Source: Pseudomonadota bacterium
GTDB lineage: Bacteria; Pseudomonadota; Alphaproteobacteria; Rhodobacterales; Rhodobacteraceae
Reading direction: 5' to 3'
Assembly (NCBI GenBank): GCA_027592105.1
Contig: JAQCLA010000062.1
Span: 1 to 10,946, forward strand
DNA length: 10,946 nucleotides
The position numbers and the translations under genes are program-made. The notes under the pieces were generated by a model, which ran no database searches, had not been told where the DNA came from, and worked only from the letters and a program-made list of their open reading frames with translations. Below are positions 6,455-10,946 of this stretch, in pieces (position 1 is the first letter of the stretch; each line of letters starts with the position of its first letter).

Positions 6455-7399
6455 TCAGCCCCCGGTCGGTCGGTTGTCTGCTGTGTCGATCTGCGCGTGG
6501 CGCTGATCGAAAAGAACGAGATCGGCATTGCGGGCTTCGGCCTCCAACTGGCCGCAGAGCCAGCGACCATTGCGCAGCACAAGCGTCATCTTTGCCGGAT
6601 AGGGCGCGTGCAAATACCCTAACTCGGTGCGGATATGGGTCATATGCCGCCCTTCGATCGCGGTGCCATCGGCAACAAGTGTCGCGCCGGTGCAGACCCG
6701 GTAGAATTGGCCCACCCCGGTCCTGCGCAGATGTGCGCGAAAATCCCGTGCTGCGGCGATCAGATCGGCCGCCGTGTCGAAGTGGCACGCGCCATCCATC
6801 GCCCGAAAACGATGCGGATAGGCCATCATGGCACCAAGCTTGGCGTGATCTTCGACCCAAAAGGCGGCATCGCAGCGGTCAAGCCAATCTTGGTAGATCA
6901 GGTCGGCGCCGCTCTCGCTTGCGGGTAAAGCGCGCCGCGCCTTCGCGGTCTCGGGGCCGATCACGGCCAGATCGCGATTGTGCACGGCACAGTCCAGATC
7001 AAAGCACTTCCAAAGCCCATCCTCGATGCGAATGAACTGCCGGCATGCATAGGGTGCGCGCGCATGGCTGCCGCCGCGCATCAAATGGGTCACATGGCTG
7101 CCGGCAATGATACCGGCATCGCGGTCGGTGTAATCTGCCTTGGTCGCGATACGGTGATATTCCGTCACGTTCATCCGCTCCAAATCATCGCGCAGCTCCT
7201 GCATCATCGCCAAGGTCTCGTCATGGTCATGCAGGGTGATGCGCGCATCATGGGTGCGCAATTGCGTGGGAAGGGCCAAAAGCGTCATCAATTGCGTCCA
7301 ATCGCGTCTCCAGAAAGACCGGCTGACGGCATCGATCTGTGCCTGGTAGATCGCCAGCGGGTCTTGCATGCCATCTGTCTCATCATCTGCCTTGATCAT
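6455..7399 (-). CDS. Tandem NTF2/SnoaL-like protein, internal duplication, function unknown
   Basis: This 314-residue protein is made of two homologous halves, about 18-147 and 169-297, joined by a short linker. Landmarks recur at a nearly constant offset of 150-151 residues: IYQ..D/IYQ..LD (17, 168), FW (29, 180), P...R..D (44-51, 195-202), L.R..V..(Y/F).R (73-83, 224-234), G.H.TH (100-105, 250-255), APY (115, 265), W.C (130, 280) and DL (143, 293). Each half has the size and the pattern (N-terminal helix with FW..D, later strands with H.TH, terminal W.C strand) of a cystatin-like NTF2/SnoaL fold. No signal peptide is visible. It lies between thiolase and fadJ, 69 bases before the latter, so a role in binding or processing an acyl-CoA or hydroxyacyl intermediate is conceivable but not shown. 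Start is uncertain: ATG 7399 has only a weak AAGG upstream, and ATG 7369 is the alternative. Confidence 0.85.
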   Translation of the reverse strand: MIKADDETDGMQDPLAIYQAQIDAVSRSFWRRDWTQLMTLLALPTQLRTHDARITLHDHDETLAMMQELRDDLERMNVTEYHRIATKADYTDRDAGIIAGSHVTHLMRGGSHARAPYACRQFIRIEDGLWKCFDLDCAVHNRDLAVIGPETAKARRALPASESGADLIYQDWLDRCDAAFWVEDHAKLGAMMAYPHRFRAMDGACHFDTAADLIAAARDFRAHLRRTGVGQFYRVCTGATLVADGTAIEGRHMTHIRTELGYLHAPYPAKMTLVLRNGRWLCGQLEAEARNADLVLFDQRHAQIDTADNRPTGG

Positions 7400-7498
7400 C
7401 GCGGACAGGCCTTAGCTTGGCCCGACCAACCGCCTTGTTCATCTCCGCGCAAAACCATCGCCACACCCTGACCCAATCGTTACACCACAGTCGCTGTC
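7400..7498 (-). other. 99-base gap between thiolase and NTF2-like genes
   Basis: No strong hairpin or convincing promoter was seen here. The minus strand carries one TTTTGCGCGGAG stretch near 7455-7444. A 19-codon frame starting with ATG just after that GGAG is out of frame with the downstream gene, and its Shine-Dalgarno is too close to be useful. The gap is compatible with continued co-transcription. Confidence 0.4.
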
Positions 7499-8710
7499 CT
7501 ACATGCGTTCAATAATCGTCGCCGCCCCCATGCCTGACGCGACGCAAAGCGTGGCAAGGCCGGTGCCTTTGCCCGTGCGTTCCAACTCATCGAGCAGCGT
7601 GCCGAGGATCATCGCCCCCGTGGCGCCAAGCGGATGGCCCATCGCGATGGAACCGCCGTTGACGTTGACGCGGTCATGGTCGACATTGAAGGCCTGCATG
7701 AAGCGCAAAACCACTGCCGAGAACGCCTCGTTCACCTCGAAAAGGTCGATATCGGAAATCGCCATGCCGCTGTCGGTGAGGATCTTCTCGGTCACGGGCA
7801 CGGGGCCGGTCAGCATGATGGTCGGGTCGGTGCCGATCTTGGCCGTGGCCCGGATGCGCGCGCGGGCCGTCAGCCCATGCGCCTTGCCGAATGCGGCGTT
7901 GCCGATCAAAAGCGCCGCCGCCCCATCGACGATGCCGCTGGAATTGCCGGCATGGTGGATATGCTCGATCCGCTCCAGATGGGGGTATTTCATGAGCGCG
8001 ATCTGGTCGAACCCGGGCATCGTCTCGCCCATGTCCTTGAAGGCGGGCTTGAGCGCGCCCAAGCTTTGCATATCGGTGCCGGGGCGCATGTATTCATCAT
8101 GGGCAAGGATGGTCAGCCCGTTGATATCGGTCACCGGCACGACGGATTTGGCAAAGCGCCCCTCGGCCCAGGCCTTGGCCGCGCGCGCTTGGCTGGCCAC
8201 GGCCAGCTGATCGGCATCGTCGCGCGAAAACCCGTATTCGGTGGCGATGATGTCGGCGCTGATCCCTTGGGGGACGAAATAGCTCTCCATCGCGATGGAT
8301 GGGTCGACCGCGATCGCTGCCCCATCGCTGCCCATAGGCACGCGGCCCATCATCTCGACCCCGCCTGCAATATAGGCCGCACCTGCGCCGCCCTTGACCT
8401 GATTGGCGGCAAGGTTCACCGCCTCAAGCCCCGAGGCGCAGAAGCGGTTGATGGCCAGCCCTGGAATACGCTCATCCAGTTCCGAGGCCAGCACAGCCGT
8501 GCGCGCCAAGCAGCCGCCTTGTTCCATGACTTGGGTGACATTGCCCCAAATCACATCCTCGACCGCATGGCCCGCCAGATCATTGCGATCCTTCATCGCA
8601 TTGAGCATCACCGCCGAAAGCCGTGCGGCCGTCACCTCATGCAGCGCGCCATCTTTGCGGCCTTTGCCACGCGGCGAGCGGATCGCGTCATAGATATAGG
8701 CATCGGTCAT
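7499..8710 (-). CDS. fadA: Acetyl-CoA C-acyltransferase (thiolase)
   Basis: This 403-residue thiolase cleaves 3-ketoacyl-CoA with CoA to give acetyl-CoA and a shortened acyl-CoA, the last step of beta-oxidation. The full catalytic set is present. The nucleophile is Cys91 in NRFCASGLEA. FEVNEAFS spans 324-331. His359 is in GGSIAMGHPLGATGA. The second acid/base Cys389 is in CVASGMGAATIIE at the C terminus. The HHAGNSSGIVDGAAA loop (252-266) is typical of degradative thiolases. Length is slightly above E. coli FadA (387). It follows the GST-like gene by 13 bases with GGAG seven bases before the ATG, so the two are surely co-transcribed. A biosynthetic acetoacetyl-CoA thiolase is an alternative on motif grounds, but the neighbours favour beta-oxidation. 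Confidence 0.95.
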   Translation of the reverse strand: MTDAYIYDAIRSPRGKGRKDGALHEVTAARLSAVMLNAMKDRNDLAGHAVEDVIWGNVTQVMEQGGCLARTAVLASELDERIPGLAINRFCASGLEAVNLAANQVKGGAGAAYIAGGVEMMGRVPMGSDGAAIAVDPSIAMESYFVPQGISADIIATEYGFSRDDADQLAVASQARAAKAWAEGRFAKSVVPVTDINGLTILAHDEYMRPGTDMQSLGALKPAFKDMGETMPGFDQIALMKYPHLERIEHIHHAGNSSGIVDGAAALLIGNAAFGKAHGLTARARIRATAKIGTDPTIMLTGPVPVTEKILTDSGMAISDIDLFEVNEAFSAVVLRFMQAFNVDHDRVNVNGGSIAMGHPLGATGAMILGTLLDELERTGKGTGLATLCVASGMGAATIIERM

Positions 8711-8723
8711 TGGTCGTCTCCGG

Positions 8724-9359
8724 TCAGGTGGCGGGAAAGGCCCGCGTCATCAAATCATAAGGATGCGCCCAGCCGGGCTGGGCTGCGATACGGGTCAGCC
8801 AAGCATCGATGGCCGGGTAATCGGCGCGGTCGAACTCAAACGACTCGGGGTAGAAGAGATAGCCACAGCACGACAGATCGGCCATGGTCAGGCTATCGCC
8901 CACCAGCCAGTCGCGCCCGGACAATTCTCCCTCCAACACGGCGAGGGCTGCCTTCATCCGGCCCGCCAGAAAACCGATCACCTCGGCGGGGCGTTTGTCC
9001 TCGGGCAAGAAATTCATCAAGAACCGCAAAGGTCCGGCTTGGCCCGAGACCTTTTGATTGTCGAAGATCGTCCAGCGCAGGATCTCGCGGCGCGTGCCCT
9101 TGGAACCGTCACCGCAGAGCTTGCCTGTCTCATCCATGATCCAATCTTGGATGACGCCCGATTGCGTCAGGATCAGGCCGTTTGCATCCAGCACCGGGAC
9201 CTCGCCCATCGGGTTGATCGCGCGAAACTCTGGGCTGCGCGCCTCGCCTGCGAAGAAATCGACATGGCGCGGCGTCCAAGGCAGGCCCGCCAATTGCAAG
9301 GCGATGGCCGCCTTGTAGGCATTTCCGGACTCGCCGAAGCAATAAAGTGTATTGGTCAT
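8724..9359 (-). CDS. Glutathione S-transferase family protein
   Basis: This 211-residue protein has a standard two-domain GST layout. The thioredoxin-like N-terminal domain (about 1-78) begins TLYCFGESGNAYK, with Ser11 as the probable glutathione-activating residue. It has the cis-proline loop GEVPVL (Pro55) and the glutathione gamma-glutamyl contact pair Gln66-Ser67 (LTQSG). The all-helical C-terminal domain (about 90-211) includes the N-capping-like DSLTMADLSCCGYLF stretch. An in-frame ATG eight codons upstream (9383) exists, but GGGAGG lies five bases before the ATG at 9359, so the shorter start is chosen. It sits between the small RHH-like gene and thiolase. The substrate is unknown; detoxification of reactive enoyl-CoA-derived or peroxide products is a guess from context only. 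Confidence 0.93.
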   Translation of the reverse strand: MTNTLYCFGESGNAYKAAIALQLAGLPWTPRHVDFFAGEARSPEFRAINPMGEVPVLDANGLILTQSGVIQDWIMDETGKLCGDGSKGTRREILRWTIFDNQKVSGQAGPLRFLMNFLPEDKRPAEVIGFLAGRMKAALAVLEGELSGRDWLVGDSLTMADLSCCGYLFYPESFEFDRADYPAIDAWLTRIAAQPGWAHPYDLMTRAFPAT

Positions 9360-9374
9360 CGCGTCCTCCCAGAC

Positions 9375-9393
9375 GTCGCGCATGTGGCGCGAC
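9375..9393 (-). repeat. Perfect inverted repeat beside the GST ribosome site
   Basis: GTCGCGC (9375-9381) and GCGCGAC (9387-9393) flank a five-base spacer ATGTG. The repeat ends four bases upstream of the GGGAGG that serves the GST-like gene. It could be an operator or an mRNA hairpin tuning translation; the sequence alone does not decide. Confidence 0.4.
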
Positions 9394-9445
9394 TGTGATG
9401 GCTATTCTTGGAAAGATGAAGGCGCAAACGACTTGCCAAGGCGAA

Positions 9446-9487
9446 CGCGCCAGCCGTGGCCTTGCGCGACCAAGCCGGGCTGACGCG
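9446..9487 (-). repeat. Imperfect inverted repeat after the RHH-like gene
   Basis: The arms are 9446-9455 and 9478-9487, ten base pairs in minus-strand RNA, with one G-U that would be a C-A mismatch in plus-strand RNA. A second pairing of GGCTTG with CAAGGCC inside the loop would lengthen the stem. It starts eight bases after the gene's stop codon. The absence of a following U-run argues against an ordinary intrinsic terminator; an RNA stability or partial attenuation element is possible. Confidence 0.4.
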
Positions 9488-9495
9488 CCCCCAGC

Positions 9496-9708
9496 TCATG
9501 ATTTGCGATCCTCAAGCTCGGCGTTGAACAACCGCAGCCGCGCGATCAGTTTTTCTTCGTTGATCACGCTGCCCCAATGCTCGAAGAGGAAGGAGAGGAA
9601 CTCACCCTCATCCAGCCCCGCCTCTTGCGCCAGCGCGCGCAGTTTGCGGTAGCCATCCTCGCTCATCGCGATATTGGGCCGGCGGGTCAGGCGGAGGCGT
9701 TTGGGCAT
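9496..9708 (-). CDS. Small ribbon-helix-helix-like protein, function unknown
   Basis: This is a 70-residue protein with a basic N-terminus, MPKRLRLTRRPNIAMS. Residues about 10-40 fit the ribbon-helix-helix pattern: a short strand (RPNIAM), a helix starting at SEDGYRKLRALAQEAG, a turn, then a second helix DEGEFLSFLFEHWGSV. A third amphipathic helix (EEKLIARLRLFNAEL) follows. RHH proteins usually bind DNA as dimers and often control their own operon. That role here is inference; a structural or protein-binding role is possible. The gene starts 31 bases after the acyl-CoA dehydrogenase stop, with GAGGGG nine bases before its ATG, so it is part of the same transcript. Confidence 0.8.
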   Translation of the reverse strand: MPKRLRLTRRPNIAMSEDGYRKLRALAQEAGLDEGEFLSFLFEHWGSVINEEKLIARLRLFNAELEDRKS

Positions 9709-9739
9709 GACACTGTTCCCCTCAACTCACGGCGGTACA

Positions 9740-10946
9740 TCAGAAATTCGCAGCCTCAAGCGCCATGACCGGTTCCGCCCCCGCTTGGATGCGCGCCAGA
9801 TGGGTGGCGGTCATCGGCAATTGACGGGTCATGTAGAACCGCGCCGTGACCAGCTTGGTTTGGTGAAACACCGGATCATCCGTGCCAGCGGCCAGCGCCG
9901 CTTGTGAGGCGCGCGCCATCTTGGCCCACATCAGCCCAAGGCAGACATGCCCGAAAAGATGCATGAAATCATAGCTGCCCGCGAGCGCGGCATTGGGGTT
10001 TTTCATCCCTTCGGCCATGAAATACATCGCCGCCGTCTGCAGATCCTTCGAGGCGCGCTTGAGCGGCTCGACGAATTCGCCCATGCCCTCGGTCTCGGCG
10101 TTGTCTTTGCAGAAGCCTTTGACCAGATCGAAAAACGCCATGACATGCTTGCCGCCATCTTGGGCCAGCTTGCGGCCCACAAGGTCAAGCGCTTGCACAC
10201 CATTTGCGCCTTCGTAGATCATCGCGATCCGCGCATCGCGGGCGAATTGGGACATGCCCCATTCTTCGATGTAGCCATGCCCGCCGTAAATCTGCTGGGC
10301 TTGCACCGTCATCTCAAAGCCCTTGTCGGTCAAAAAGCCCTTGATCACCGGCGTCATAAGCGAGACCAGGCCATCAGCCGCCCCATCACCCTTGCGATGG
10401 GCCGCATCGATCAGCGTGGCACCCCATAGCAAGAAGGCGCGCGCCCCTTCGGCAAAGCTTTTCTGCTCCATCAGGTTGCGGCGGATATCGGGATGCACGA
10501 TCAGCGGATCGGCGGGGCCATCGGGGTTTTTCACACCGGTCACATCGCGGCCCTGCAAGCGGTCCTTGGCATAGGCCAGCGCATTTTGAAACGCGATCTC
10601 GGCCTGTGCCAGCCCTTGCATGCCGACGCCCAGACGCGCCTCGTTCATCATGGTGAACATGGCGCGCATGCCCTTGTGCGCTTCGCCCAAGAGATAGCCT
10701 GTCGCGCCATCGTAATTCATCACGCAGGTGGCATTGCCGTGGATGCCCATCTTTTCTTCGATCTTGCCACATGACACGGCGTTGCGCACGCCAAGGCTGC
10801 CGTCGTCATTCACCAAGACTTTCGGCACGATGAAAAGCGAGACACCCTTGATCCCCTCGGGGCCGCCGGGGATCTTGGCCAAGACCAGATGCACGATATT
10901 CTCGGCCATGTCGTGTTCACCGGCCGAGATAAAGATCTTTTGGCCC
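9740..10946 (-). CDS. Acyl-CoA dehydrogenase, long C-terminal-extension type (partial)
   Basis: This FAD enzyme performs the first beta-oxidation step, alpha,beta-dehydrogenation of acyl-CoA. The frame continues through the right edge: 12 in-frame residues (GQKIFISAGEHD) precede the ATG at 10909, so that Met is internal. About 401 C-terminal residues are visible; the family is usually near 590-600, so roughly 190 N-terminal residues lie outside. Visible parts include the beta-domain end, the helical domain with QIYGGHGYIEEW, and the probable catalytic base Glu (codon 10213-10211) in IYEGANGVQALDL, aligned with the MCAD base Glu376. After it comes the C-terminal extension of about 150 residues typical of long bacterial acyl-CoA dehydrogenases, ending EAANF. 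It is first among the visible beta-oxidation genes. Chain-length specificity is not readable. 3-Methylmercaptopropionyl-CoA dehydrogenase (DmdC) shares this architecture and cannot be excluded. Confidence 0.95.
   Translation of the reverse strand, partial: GQKIFISAGEHDMAENIVHLVLAKIPGGPEGIKGVSLFIVPKVLVNDDGSLGVRNAVSCGKIEEKMGIHGNATCVMNYDGATGYLLGEAHKGMRAMFTMMNEARLGVGMQGLAQAEIAFQNALAYAKDRLQGRDVTGVKNPDGPADPLIVHPDIRRNLMEQKSFAEGARAFLLWGATLIDAAHRKGDGAADGLVSLMTPVIKGFLTDKGFEMTVQAQQIYGGHGYIEEWGMSQFARDARIAMIYEGANGVQALDLVGRKLAQDGGKHVMAFFDLVKGFCKDNAETEGMGEFVEPLKRASKDLQTAAMYFMAEGMKNPNAALAGSYDFMHLFGHVCLGLMWAKMARASQAALAAGTDDPVFHQTKLVTARFYMTRQLPMTATHLARIQAGAEPVMALEAANF

Larger units (their letters stand above)
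9360..9495 (-). promoter_or_regulatory. Intra-cluster gap with two inverted repeats
   Basis: This 136-base gap follows the small RHH-like gene. On the minus strand it begins with a hairpin able to form at 9487-9446 (10-bp stem CGCGTCAGCC/GGCTGGCGCG, with a G-U pair only in minus-strand RNA). Near its end is a perfect 7-bp inverted repeat, GTCGCGC/GCGCGAC, at 9375-9393. The GST Shine-Dalgarno GGGAGG (9370-9365) follows directly. Neither hairpin has a U-run. A weak promoter candidate (TTGCGC, 17 bases, TAGCCA) is too poor to call. Confidence 0.45.

Noticed and set aside
7634..9139. A 501-codon open frame on the plus strand opposite thiolase and GST.
   Set aside because: It runs antisense to two genes with complete family motifs. 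Long antisense frames are expected in GC-rich codon usage, and its translation is rich in His, Arg and Gly with no recognisable motif.
8724..9383. Upstream ATG at 9383 as the GST start.
   Set aside because: It has no good ribosome site and adds eight residues outside the GST fold, while GGGAGG is ideally spaced before the ATG at 9359.
9740..10909. Start of the acyl-CoA dehydrogenase at the ATG at 10909.
   Set aside because: The frame stays open to the window edge, and the twelve residues before this Met (GQKIFISAGEHD) match the family, so the Met is internal.

Overview
The window looks like chromosomal DNA of an alphaproteobacterium, most likely of the Rhodobacterales (Roseobacter/Paracoccus-type). 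This rests on the GC-rich composition with strong G/C preference at third codon positions, Shine-Dalgarno-led genes with short spacers, and recognisable family flavour: a long acyl-CoA dehydrogenase with a C-terminal extension, a FadJ-type protein of 733 residues, and several small uncharacterised proteins. No rRNA, tRNA, CRISPR array, insertion sequence or phage gene was seen.

Layout. Bases 1-148 hold the 3' end of a plus-strand gene of unknown function. It converges on a minus-strand gene (162-1163) for a membrane-anchored protein resembling an M48 metallopeptidase whose HExxH zinc site is lost. That gene has its own good sigma70-like promoter (1196-1224). Next on the minus strand is an AMP-forming acyl-CoA synthetase (1238-2869). 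Across a 149-base divergent region lies a plus-strand enolase-superfamily protein of mandelate racemase type (3019-4107) with several standard catalytic positions replaced. Bases 4108-4183, between convergent genes, are packed with nested inverted repeats that probably end transcription from both sides.

From 4184 to the right edge everything is on the minus strand and reads as one fatty-acid beta-oxidation cluster. In order of transcription: acyl-CoA dehydrogenase (9740-10946, N-terminal part outside the window), a 70-residue ribbon-helix-helix-like protein (9496-9708), a glutathione S-transferase-like protein (8724-9359), a thiolase (7499-8710), a tandemly duplicated NTF2/SnoaL-like protein (6455-7399), and a fused enoyl-CoA hydratase/3-hydroxyacyl-CoA dehydrogenase (4184-6385). 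The dehydrogenase, hydratase/dehydrogenase and thiolase supply all four steps of the beta-oxidation spiral, and the acyl-CoA synthetase nearby could supply the CoA-activated substrate. The gaps are 31, 136, 13, 99 and 69 bases. The 136- and 99-base gaps may carry internal processing or promoter signals, and two inverted repeats lie in the 136-base gap.

The core metabolism is ordinary. The parts worth a second look are the accessory proteins (duplicated NTF2-like protein, small putative DNA-binding protein, glutathione S-transferase), the two probably inactivated or repurposed enzyme folds (M48-like and enolase-like), and the nested hairpins at 4112-4174.
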